From a bacterium UBP15_UBA6099 (GTDB lineage Bacteria; UBP15; UBA6099): 48,390 bases of DNA. Location of the stretch: contig DIWT01000034.1 in assembly GCA_002435745.1 (NCBI GenBank), forward strand, positions 1 through 48,390. The letters are read 5' to 3'. The notes beneath the pieces were generated by a model that saw only the letters and a list, made by a program, of their open reading frames with translations, was not told where the DNA came from and searched no databases. The position numbers were made by a program, and so were the translations under genes. Below are positions 1-8,800 of the stretch, in pieces. How positions within the stretch are numbered: position 1 is the first letter of the stretch; each line of letters opens with the position of its first letter.

Positions 1-1
1 A

Positions 2-25
2 CTTACTAATGAACTTATTAGTAAG
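2..25. repeat. Perfect 9-bp inverted repeat
   Basis: CTTACTAAT at 2-10 is followed after a 6-base loop by its exact reverse complement ATTAGTAAG at 17-25. No T-run follows on either strand inside the window, so it is not a clear intrinsic terminator. It lies at the window edge, in AT-rich DNA upstream of the lysozyme-like gene, and could be a protein-binding site, part of a terminator of a gene outside the window, or the end of an element. Bases 26-149 hold no gene; a GGGAGG ribosome binding site for the next gene is at 138-143. Confidence 0.45.
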
Positions 26-149
26 AGGCGGCTGAAGTCGCTCATATGAATGACGCAACGAATAGTTGCTCTATAAATAAATAGTGGATATTAGCCCTTT
101 ATATATTCAATAGTTCCAGTGGTAGTCGAAATTTTTCGGGAGGTTTAAT

Positions 150-890
150 ATGAGTCGATTATCAATAGGAAGGTTGGACCACAAGAACTATGAGATCATA
201 AAAAGAATATGGGAATCCATTGATATCGCGGCATGGAGCAAGACCGCGTGGGAAAAGACGGCAAAAACAACGACATCTATCATTCACAAACCCGCTTGGG
301 AACAAGCTAGAGCGTTTCAAGACACGCACGGCCAATATCTTAAGCGCTCGGCTTCTTCGAATAAGATACCTCATCAGTTGCTCTCAGCGATTATTTTCAC
401 TGAGATGACTTACGATCCATTCCCGCTATGGTTTGATGATAGCCTAAGCCTATTGCGTCTTTTCTCTGAAGAATCCACATCGGTGGGACCGGGTCAAATG
501 AATGTTTCACATTTAGAAAGATGGGGTGTCGAAGGCGGCAAGTGGAAACTCGGCTTGAGACTTCATAATGATGTTGATTTCGCAATTGACGCTTCCGCAA
601 GACTTTTGTTCGAACTAGTCTCCGTATATCAACAAAAAAGATCTAAAGAAGCAGCCAAGCGCCTAGAGTTAGAGATTATTAGGATGTTTCGAGGCAAGAC
701 ATACACGCCTCCCGGATGGCGCAATTATGAGCCAAAAACACAGCTTGATGCTGATCGATATTATAAAACTGAAGACATCGAACGAGACGCATGGCCGACT
801 ATTGCAGAGTGGTATAATGGCGACGTGGGAACAAGAGTTCCCGAATACAGGAGAAAATTCGAGAACAGTCTTCATGCGCTAGGATATTAG
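150..890 (+). CDS. Lysozyme-like (transglycosylase-type) protein
   Basis: The 246-residue protein carries three features in the order seen in lytic-transglycosylase/GH23-like folds: a candidate catalytic glutamate in AIIFTEM (Glu85), a SVGPGQM segment at 111-117 resembling the G-x-x-Q-(I/M) strand of these enzymes, and a late IAEWYNG segment (218-224) that resembles the YNxG motif. It would cleave or bind peptidoglycan. No signal peptide or membrane segment is visible, so export would need another route (lysis, type VI, or being part of a prophage or toxin locus). The start is fixed by GGGAGG seven bases upstream of the ATG. The gene is AT-richer than the chromosomal genes further right, which suggests acquisition. 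The family assignment is inference from short motifs; an unrelated uncharacterised protein is possible. Confidence 0.5.
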   Translation: MSRLSIGRLDHKNYEIIKRIWESIDIAAWSKTAWEKTAKTTTSIIHKPAWEQARAFQDTHGQYLKRSASSNKIPHQLLSAIIFTEMTYDPFPLWFDDSLSLLRLFSEESTSVGPGQMNVSHLERWGVEGGKWKLGLRLHNDVDFAIDASARLLFELVSVYQQKRSKEAAKRLELEIIRMFRGKTYTPPGWRNYEPKTQLDADRYYKTEDIERDAWPTIAEWYNGDVGTRVPEYRRKFENSLHALGY

Positions 891-902
891 CAAAAGCAGG
901 CG

Positions 903-1436
903 TTACTGACATCTTATTTCGTAATGATAGCGGCTAACATCTATCGCATATGCAATGTAACAGCCCTTTCCGAAACAATGCTTCTCGAACGGCAATCTAT
1001 CTTTAAATTTCTGCAATTGATAATCGCTGATTGCGCTCGCGGTGGAAAATCTTAACTTTCCCTTATCATAAAAACCCAACGCAACTTCTACCTTATCGTT
1101 TTGACCGGGGCTTTCAATCATTCTGCCGCGATAAAAATCGATTATTCCCTCATAATCCTTTTCCGTTGTAAACAGCGCGGAAACAACCAGCATGCATTTA
1201 TTGCCATTCCCGACAAAATTGCCCACAAAACTGTCCTCAGCCAATTTTTCGGCGTCTTCAGGATGGTCAAGCTTGTCAAAGTTCCTCTTGAATTCATTCA
1301 AAACAAAATTGTTAGGTATGATGTGGAATAAAGAAAATAAAATGAATGGCAATAATAGCGCGATGATAATCGACGCTGAAATATATTTGAAGCTCTTCTT
1401 CAATGATTTCAGAACGCCTTTTAGCATAATTGTCAT
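903..1436 (-). CDS. Small membrane-anchored protein of unknown function
   Basis: This 177-residue product has one strong hydrophobic segment near the N terminus (about residues 18-40) preceded by lysines, predicting an N-in membrane anchor with a mostly hydrophilic outer domain of about 135 residues. That domain contains four cysteines, three of them in the C-terminal third (HCFGKGCY and the final Cys), suggesting an oxidised, extracytoplasmic fold. I do not recognise the family. It converges on the lysozyme-like gene with only 12 bases between the stop codons. Its AT-rich composition matches that neighbour. No clear Shine-Dalgarno sequence precedes the ATG, so a start at the second Met (three codons in) is possible. 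Confidence 0.5.
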   Translation of the reverse strand: MTIMLKGVLKSLKKSFKYISASIIIALLLPFILFSLFHIIPNNFVLNEFKRNFDKLDHPEDAEKLAEDSFVGNFVGNGNKCMLVVSALFTTEKDYEGIIDFYRGRMIESPGQNDKVEVALGFYDKGKLRFSTASAISDYQLQKFKDRLPFEKHCFGKGCYIAYAIDVSRYHYEIRCQ

Positions 1437-1527
1437 TATAATCTTAATTCAATTGCAACTAAACACTTCAATGGAATATATGTTTTAATTTTTAGCAATA
1501 AAGCGGATTCACTAACTCCAATCGCGG

Positions 1528-2358
1528 TTAAAGTCTCTTATCGATCCAGTCCGCGGCGGCTGCCAGTATTTCGTCTTTCTCGAATTCGTTGTATATCTCG
1601 TGGTAGAGGCCGGGGTAAAGGATGAATTGTTTGTCTGGAGATGCGATATTGTCGTGGAACGCGCGCGCGCCTTCAGGAGAGCAAAGGCGGTCGTCTCCGC
1701 CGTGCTGGAACAACGCGGGCGGCTTGAATTCTCCCGCGCGTTTGTTTAGGTCTTCCATCGCCCAGATGAGCTGCGCGGCGAACCCCAACGTGTTCACTTT
1801 AAACACCAACGGATCGTTCTCATACTGTCGGACGACTTCTTTGTCGCGGCAGACGTCTGACGGCGCTATCTCTCCGGGGATTGCCAGTTTCGGAACTATC
1901 TTCGAGAGCAGCATGCCGGTTTTTAGTTTCAGCGGATTCACCTTCATGGCCATGCGCGCGAGAATGCCGGAAAGGACGACGCCGCGAACGCCTGCCGCGT
2001 GTTTGAGGCAATAGCGGGCGGTGATGAGGGAGCCGTTAGAGTGGCCGAGCAGGAAAAGAGGCGTCCCGCGCAACTTCTCCTCGACCACGCGAGTCCTGAA
2101 ACCGTGAAGGTCGTCCACGTACTGGTCGTAATGGTCGATGTGCCCGCGCGCGCCGGGAGATTTCCCGTGTCCCCGGTTGTCCATCATGTAAAAAGACATG
2201 CCGCGCGAGTTGAAAAAAGCGCCGACGTGGTCGTATCTTCCGATATGTTCGGCGAACCCGTGAGTCCCCATTACCACCGCGCGAGCGCCATCGATCTCAT
2301 GCTCGACATATCTGAACCGCCCGCCGCCGTTATCTGTGAAATAATCTTCTCTTTTCAT
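1528..2358 (-). CDS. Alpha/beta hydrolase, monoacylglycerol lipase/lysophospholipase type
   Basis: A 276-residue Hydrolase_4 (PldB/monoglyceride lipase-like) protein predicted to hydrolyse small acyl esters in the cytoplasm. Visible elements: oxyanion-hole segment THGFAEHIGRYDH near residue 35, nucleophile elbow GHSNGS, catalytic Asp in HGGDDRLCSP and catalytic His in YPGLYHEIYNE close to the C terminus. The length is typical of the family. There is no signal peptide. I chose the MKRED start at 2358 because GGAGG lies ten bases upstream; a start seven codons earlier at 2379 is also open. It is divergent from the DUF115 gene, with about 110 bases between. Substrate cannot be read from the sequence. 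Confidence 0.85.
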   Translation of the reverse strand: MKREDYFTDNGGGRFRYVEHEIDGARAVVMGTHGFAEHIGRYDHVGAFFNSRGMSFYMMDNRGHGKSPGARGHIDHYDQYVDDLHGFRTRVVEEKLRGTPLFLLGHSNGSLITARYCLKHAAGVRGVVLSGILARMAMKVNPLKLKTGMLLSKIVPKLAIPGEIAPSDVCRDKEVVRQYENDPLVFKVNTLGFAAQLIWAMEDLNKRAGEFKPPALFQHGGDDRLCSPEGARAFHDNIASPDKQFILYPGLYHEIYNEFEKDEILAAAADWIDKRL

Positions 2359-2470
2359 CCTCGTCGCGCCTCCGTTCATCAGCGTTTACGAATTATACAT
2401 TAATTCCGGGCGGCGCGCCTTTCACATCCCAGTGGTTCTATCCTTGTCCCGGCGGGTTTATAATAGCTCC

Positions 2471-3880
2471 ATGCGGGATTGGACTGAATCGAACATGGCG
2501 GCGCTGGATACGGCGGGGCATATTTATTTTCCTCCCGAACCGGACGATGAAATCCGCGCCTCAATAGAGGAGAGCCGCGAGGACGGCGCTCCGACGCTCA
2601 AGGTATCGGCTCCCGACAAAGAAATTTATATCCATAGCAAATATAATCCGCGAAAAGACGCTGCCCGGTGGGTTGAAAACAGGAAACCCGGCGGTTCTGG
2701 GTTCGCTTTCGTGTTCGGGTTCGGGCTGGGGTATCACATCGAGGCGCTTCTGGAAAAAAGGCCGGACATAAAAAGGATAATCGCAGTGGAAGCCGGGGCG
2801 GAGATTTTCCGCGCCGCGCTCTCCGCCCGCGACATGTCGAGCCTGCTGTCTAATCCCAGACTTAAACTGCTCGCCGGGAGTTGCCGGGAGCTTATGCCGC
2901 TTGTGAGCAGATTGATCAAGGAAATGTCAGGCATATACGGGGCGAGCGAAATGGGCATTTTTCTTCATCAACCCTCAGTGGACGCATTGCCGCGAGACGC
3001 CGCCGAGCTGAGAGACATACTTGAATACCTGCGTCTTTCCGGCTCCAACAAAGAGGTCATGACGGAGGAAAGAGAGCGCAACATCGAGGCCAACAAGGAA
3101 ATCTTCGAGACGGCGCGCGGAGTGGCTGAACTGTTCGGAACGCGCGCAGGCAAACCCGTCATTGTCGCGGGAGCCGGGCCTTCGCTGGACATCAGCCTCA
3201 GAGTCCTTAAAAGCCGCTCCGAGATACCGGAGATAGTCGCGGTCGATTCCGCTCTCGCCTCATTTCATCTGGCGGGGTTGAGGCCGGACTTTGTTGTTAG
3301 CGGAGACCCGCAGGAGTTGGCATCCAGATTTTTCAGCGGATTGGACATCGAAAAAGAGAAACTGATTTTTTTCCCGTCATCAAATCCGGATGTGGCGGCG
3401 GCGTTCGGCGCCGAGCGCTCGTTTGCTGCTTGTTCGTCGATATCCGAGACCGAAAAAAAGATTGACGAAATCCATCACAAAGGGGGGCTTCGATTTTCTG
3501 GCACTGTTCTTATGGCGGCGCTCGATTTCGCTTATAAAACGGGGGGAGACCCTATTCTGCTGATAGGTTGCGATTTCTCGTTCGCTCCCGACCGCACGCA
3601 CGCCTCCGGCAGCCGCGCCGAGGGAGCTATCTCAAGACACGGCAGACTCAGGCAGACTCCCGGCATAGACGGCTGCCCGGTGGCGACTTCTGACGTTCTG
3701 TATCTCTTCAAGCGTGTTGTCGAAGACTACTATAAATACGAAATGCGGGGAAAGGCCAATCTCGTGAACTGCACGGCGAGGGGCGCGCTGGTCGAAGGAA
3801 TTCAACACTCGACTCTGGAATCCGCCCTCGACTCCGCGACCGGCTCCCGCTCGCAAGAGCCTCTCAGTCAAGAAACCTGA
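2471..3880 (+). CDS. DUF115 / MptE-like protein
   Basis: A 469-residue cytoplasmic protein with the DUF115 (6-hydroxymethylpterin diphosphokinase MptE-like) core. The segment VIVAGAGPSLD at about residue 230 is followed by an acidic VAVDSAL strand and a RPDFVVSGDPQE strand, the typical order in this family. An N-terminal region with FVFGFGLGYH resembles the Rossmann-like part of the bacterial motility-associated (Maf) members, which act in flagellin or surface glycosylation; the archaeal members make a pterin precursor. The upstream GTG at 2432 is in frame, but the added residues look non-coding. The ATG at 2471 starts just after a TATAAT (2459-2464), with no clear Shine-Dalgarno. Its 3' end overlaps the convergent exported-protein gene by 17 bases. 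No flagellar genes are nearby, so the acceptor is unknown. Confidence 0.75.
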   Translation: MRDWTESNMAALDTAGHIYFPPEPDDEIRASIEESREDGAPTLKVSAPDKEIYIHSKYNPRKDAARWVENRKPGGSGFAFVFGFGLGYHIEALLEKRPDIKRIIAVEAGAEIFRAALSARDMSSLLSNPRLKLLAGSCRELMPLVSRLIKEMSGIYGASEMGIFLHQPSVDALPRDAAELRDILEYLRLSGSNKEVMTEERERNIEANKEIFETARGVAELFGTRAGKPVIVAGAGPSLDISLRVLKSRSEIPEIVAVDSALASFHLAGLRPDFVVSGDPQELASRFFSGLDIEKEKLIFFPSSNPDVAAAFGAERSFAACSSISETEKKIDEIHHKGGLRFSGTVLMAALDFAYKTGGDPILLIGCDFSFAPDRTHASGSRAEGAISRHGRLRQTPGIDGCPVATSDVLYLFKRVVEDYYKYEMRGKANLVNCTARGALVEGIQHSTLESALDSATGSRSQEPLSQET

Positions 3881-5735
3881 ACGTTTCCATGAACTTCATG
3901 TATTCGGGCAGCAACGAGTCGTAGTTGTTCTTGACCGCCCACCACGTTATCACGTGAGTAAAGTCCGGGCCGAAGACCTCGGTATAAGTAATTTTCAAAG
4001 GGACGAACATCGAGCCGGTGAAAGTCACGCTCCTTGCCGGGGCGCCCGCTACCGTTGATGTTTTCTCCTCCACCCGCTTGAACCCCTGCATCTGCGCTTT
4101 CATGAAATCCACCATCTGGTCGACGGGGTTTTCCCGCTCTTCGGGGGCATACTTGTTGAACGTAAAAATGGTGAAGTTCGAGCCGACGCTCTTGGTGTTC
4201 ACGGCGGTGAACTCGGAAACGAACTGGTTGCCGAGATGCAACCTCTGAAAATTCCAGTCCGGACCGGGTCTGCGAAGAGTGTACTTGTGTTTTCCATTTA
4301 TGAACACATCGCCCTCGACCCGCCAGTCCTCCCCCGCCGGGGGAAGCGCGACTTTCGTGTTGGAGAACATTCCCATGAACTGGCTCAACTGGGTGATAAG
4401 GGCTTCCGGGTCCGGCTGCCGCAATTCGGGGGGGGGCGTTCTGGTGGGAATCTTGGCGGACTGCCATACAAGGCCGGACAGCGCGGGGGCCATATCCTCG
4501 CGCGGAACGATAACCGCGACGGCGTCCCTGCCTATCGACGAGACTTCGACATGCGCGTCGGAGGCGAAAGCCGCGCGCGCGGCGCGCCTGAACACGCCGG
4601 CGAACACCTCAGCGTCCGGCGCGGAATCCCACACTGTAAAGAACGCGCCCGCTATCTCTCCGCCGGGCAGTTCATATATGACCAGCCTATCTCCCGCCCA
4701 ACCGGAAGCCGCGCTTGAAGCCTCGGAATCATCCTTCATCCACGCCGCCAACAACCGGCGCAGCCCCCACTCGCCCAATGTGTCCTCGTATATCTTCGCC
4801 GAGCCTTCGGGCAGCGCGGCGGATAGTTCCGGCGTCTCCACTTCCACCGGGTTGTCCCTCGACTCAAAGAACTTTTCCGGGTGAAGAATCTGTTCGGAAC
4901 TGACCGGCAGCGAGAAGTAAGCGCTGTCCATCAGCGGCCCGGCCCCGGTTGAGCGAAGAACGGCGGCGAACTTCGCGCCCGCGGTGTGAGGAAACGCCGC
5001 GTCCCGAGCCAAGGCCTGCGGCGCGGCTTCAAGCTCGGCCTTCGGTATGTGCGTCACGAGCGGAATGAACTGCGAAACGACGCCCTCCGCGTTGGGCAGC
5101 AAGGTCGATTTGACCCCGTAGTTGCGCAGCATATAGTCCATCAGCATCAGGTTGGCATCGCCGTTCAGCAACGCAAGCGCGGCCATCCTCATATCGGACG
5201 GCATCGCCGGGTCGGCGAGCTTTTCATATATTCCGAAGTTGGAATCGAGCAGGGCAAGCGCAAACTGGCGCGCCAGAGCAAACTCAGGCTCCTCGACCTT
5301 AAGCACTTCCATCGTCTTGGCTATCAGAGGGGAATTCCATCCGGGGGCGGTTAAGTCGCTTGCCAGAACCACCGAACGGGTTTCCGGGTCGTAGAAAGCC
5401 CTTGCGCCCGCGCGCGCGAATCCGTCGATAGCTCCCTGCAAGTCCCGCTCTTCGGGAATCAGCCGGAGGAACTTCCACGCCGCCCGCGCGGCTTTTCCGT
5501 CAGGCCCTGCCGCCAGCGGGAAATACCTTCCGGCCAGCCTCGCGGCCCGCTCGCCCGCCTCCCGCGCTCCGACTATTTCCACCTTCGGCTCGAACTTGTA
5601 TTCGAGACCTCTCAGCAATTCATGAGTTATCCTTATTTCTTCGAGAATCTTTGTATTTACGGAGTCGCCGCCGGAGGCAAACGCAGATGAACACGCTAAC
5701 GCCGTCAGCGTTAATGCCGCTATTATTGTTCTCAT
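3864..5735 (-). CDS. Exported protein with degenerate metallopeptidase-like domain
   Basis: A 623-residue protein with a clear Sec signal peptide (residues 1 to about 20, ending SAFAS). Residues ~152-195 line up with a zincin-type pattern, AHELTHALQDQHFDL...EGDATLVMLDY, that I recall from exported peptidase-like proteins. Here the HExxH positions read RQFAL (about 156-160) and the EGDA glutamate is Asn (LNGDANLMLMDY), so zinc binding and catalysis should be lost. The C-terminal ~190 residues form another domain beginning near the proline-rich TRTPPPELRQP stretch and resemble a PsbP/DcrB-like fold in rhythm only. The start has AAAGG eight bases upstream. It is followed 17 bases into the opposite DUF115 gene. 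Function unknown; possibly a binding or scaffold protein of the cell surface or periplasm. Confidence 0.7.
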   Translation of the reverse strand: MRTIIAALTLTALACSSAFASGGDSVNTKILEEIRITHELLRGLEYKFEPKVEIVGAREAGERAARLAGRYFPLAAGPDGKAARAAWKFLRLIPEERDLQGAIDGFARAGARAFYDPETRSVVLASDLTAPGWNSPLIAKTMEVLKVEEPEFALARQFALALLDSNFGIYEKLADPAMPSDMRMAALALLNGDANLMLMDYMLRNYGVKSTLLPNAEGVVSQFIPLVTHIPKAELEAAPQALARDAAFPHTAGAKFAAVLRSTGAGPLMDSAYFSLPVSSEQILHPEKFFESRDNPVEVETPELSAALPEGSAKIYEDTLGEWGLRRLLAAWMKDDSEASSAASGWAGDRLVIYELPGGEIAGAFFTVWDSAPDAEVFAGVFRRAARAAFASDAHVEVSSIGRDAVAVIVPREDMAPALSGLVWQSAKIPTRTPPPELRQPDPEALITQLSQFMGMFSNTKVALPPAGEDWRVEGDVFINGKHKYTLRRPGPDWNFQRLHLGNQFVSEFTAVNTKSVGSNFTIFTFNKYAPEERENPVDQMVDFMKAQMQGFKRVEEKTSTVAGAPARSVTFTGSMFVPLKITYTEVFGPDFTHVITWWAVKNNYDSLLPEYMKFMETFRFLD

Positions 5736-5822
5736 AGGATCAACCTTTTATCCCGGAATCGCCGATAAACACAGCATGTCCGGAGCAATTTTTCACAACG
5801 ACAAGCGCTACGACGCCGAGTC

Positions 5823-8800
5823 TCACGGCAGGTTTAAAAGACAGCCGTCGTAAGCTCTCAGGAGGTAGGCGCGGAGCGGGAGAAGTCTGGCGGCCGGCTT
5901 GTACTCAGAGCCGTCGAACTCCAGTATCGATTTGGCGACGATTCCCCTCGCCGCAGCGTCCGCGAGCGAAAGTGTTTCTCCGCCAAAAGTTATCGTTACA
6001 GCCGAAGGATTCGCCGTCGCCGAGCCGGACACTCCGATTATGTTCCAACCCCTGTCCAGCATCACAGTTCTAGCGGAGGAAGAGGCTTTAGCGACGAACC
6101 GCTTGGCGGCCGGGTTCCTTACTTCAACCCATACCGCCCTGCCCCCGCGCGCGTTCATCGCCTGCAGCGAACTCCTGAAATCGCGGTCGCTTATGTCGAA
6201 CATCGTGGCCCCGGAGTCTATAAGCTCCGATAGTCCGCGTTTAAATTCTTCCGGAAGATCTTCGGGTAGATATATCAGATTCCAGCCTTTGACAAGAGAC
6301 AATTCGATCTCGGATTCGGCCACAGCCGTGACAGCGGCGTCAACCGCGTCGGCGATTTCCTGAACCGTCTCGCGCGCCGCGTCCGCGGCTTGGCTTGCGG
6401 CTTCCGCCACAGCCGTGGCGTCCGCCTTTGACGCTACTATGGTCTCGCTTACGTTCCCTACGGAGTCGTGCAGTTTGACATAAACCTTCCCGGCGCCGCC
6501 GGCAGGCAGAGCGCGGGTTTTTCTGCTGGAGAACGACTCCCACGCCGCCCCCGCGAAGTCCGGCGAGTCGGACACCATCATGCCCGTCACGCCAAGGCCG
6601 GGGATGCCGTAGGAGACATCCGGGCGGGCGATATTGAAGCGCGAAAAAACGTCCGAGTTGTCAGCAGCCGCTATAGCCAGCTCGACATCGCCGTCCGAGC
6701 CGGACACGGGCAACAGAACCGCCGAGCCTGAAGGAGCGGTTCTGTCAATCACGATGTAGTCCGCGTACGCGGGCGACTCGACCCCGCCCTGCGCCGCTCT
6801 GAATTTCACATAAACCGCCTTCAATCCGTCCCCGCCGTCTATCGTCCAGTTGGCTGAGTTCGAGAACGGCTGCCACGCCGCGCCCCTGAACGACGGGTCT
6901 CCGGATATCATCATTTCTCCCGCCGGAAGCAGCGGCGCGTTATGGTTGTAGTAGTTGAGGCTCAGCAACACGTAGGGCGACGATGCCGCCATCCCGCTTT
7001 TTATTATTCTGACGGGAAGCTCGGAGTCCCCTCTCCCGGTGTCAACCGAAAGGGCGCTCTTCACAACCTGATACACTCCGTCGTCCAGAAGTATGGTCGC
7101 ATGGGTAAGACCTGTCCTGACGATATTGATCGCGCCGTCGTAGAACGCGTTTTCAGCCGGGACAACCACGCCGTCGTCCGTGGAGAAAATCGCCGTGTAG
7201 TCCACCATTCCGGGAACGCTGTTGCCGGAGTTGAGACCGGCGAGGAAATCGCTGGACACCGTCATCTGCCTTGCCGCTTCGCCGGGCCCCACTGCGGCGA
7301 TAACCGTGCCCCTGTGCGGAGTGGATATCGTCACAAGGTCGTCGACCGAGGCGACTCCGCCAAGCTCCTTTATATAATAACGGGCGACCAGACCGCCCTC
7401 GCTGTGGGCCACTATGTCAACCTTTTCCGCGCCCGTTTCGCGGAGCACGCCCTGCACGAAATCCCTCAGTTTTGCGGCGCTCGCGATCACATCCCCCGTC
7501 CCTGCCGCGTCAAGCGCTATCACATGCGTCGAATACCCTTCTTTTTTCAGCCGCTCCGTGTAGTAGAGCCAGTTGATTTTCGAGGTCAGTTCGGAAGCCA
7601 CCGCTCCATAGCCGTGAACGAAAACCACCGGGGCGCGGCCCTTCTCTGCGGCGACGAATCCGTTGACCGGGCTGAACATCTGCGTCGCCACCGAACGGGT
7701 CTGAGACACGTTTCCGGCGGCGTCCCGGAAGCGGACATACGCCGTCTTCTCTCCCGTTCCAGCGCTCACCGTCACAGTCTTCGAGCCTGCCAGAGGCTCC
7801 CACGACGCCCCGGCGAACCCGGAATCCGTCGAGACCTGCATCTCTCTTGCTTCGATGCCCAGTATCCCGTAGGCCTCGAGCAGATTGGTCACTTTGAAAT
7901 AGCCGTATTTTTCAGCGTTGTCTGTCGCGGAAATCTTCAGCGTCATCGTCGATTTTTCAGCGTCCGTCGCAGAGATCGAGACCGTTCCGGTCGGAGTCTC
8001 GCGGTCGATTATTATATAGTCAGCGTAGGAAGGAGACTCGACGCCGTCAGCCCCTCTGAATTTCACATGGACGCCCAGAAGCCCCCCGTCCTTGCCCGAA
8101 ATGTCCAGATTCACCGAATTCGAGAAAGGCTGCCACGACACCGCGCCGTGAAACATCCCGTTCGTGGCCACTATCATCTCCGTCACAGGAGCCTGCGGGG
8201 AGAAATGGTTGCAGGGTTTCAACCTGACTTCCACTTTGTTTTTGTTTGTGGACATCCCCGGCTCGACTATCTCGACCGGGCGCTGTCCTTTCGAGAACAA
8301 ATATTTGTACGATATGGCGGACCGCAGAACTTTGTACGGTTCCGGCGCGAAAAGTATCCCGCCGTGGCCGAGCAGCATGAAATTCACGTTCACCGCGCCG
8401 TCGAAGAACCCGTTCGTTCCGGGCAGCACGATCTCGTCGGCATGGCTGAACATCGCGGTGTACTCGACTCCGCCGAACAGAGTGTCGCCGGAGTTAAGCT
8501 CCTGAATGAACGGGCTGGCGACCTCCATCTGGCTAGTTCCCTCGCCTAGCAGTCCCATGCCGGCATGGGCTACAGTCGTGCCCCTGTGCGGAGTGCTGAT
8601 CGTCACCAGATCGTCGACGAACTGCGCGCCGCCGAGATCTCTGATGTAATATCTCGACACGAGGCCGCCCTCGCTGTGAACCACCAAGTCGACTTTCGGA
8701 GAGCCGGTCCTCGCCACCGTCGCGGCAACGAAATCGCGAAGCTCGCGCGCGCTCTTTTTGATATCCTGCATCGCCGCGTTGCCCAGCGTTATCTCCGTAA

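Noticed and set aside
6942..8549. 535-codon open frame antisense to the triple-lipase gene
   Set aside because: It is the shadow of a GC-biased gene. It has no ribosome binding site or recognisable domains and is rich in Arg/His, as antisense frames of such genes are. The lipase frame has clear motifs on the other strand.
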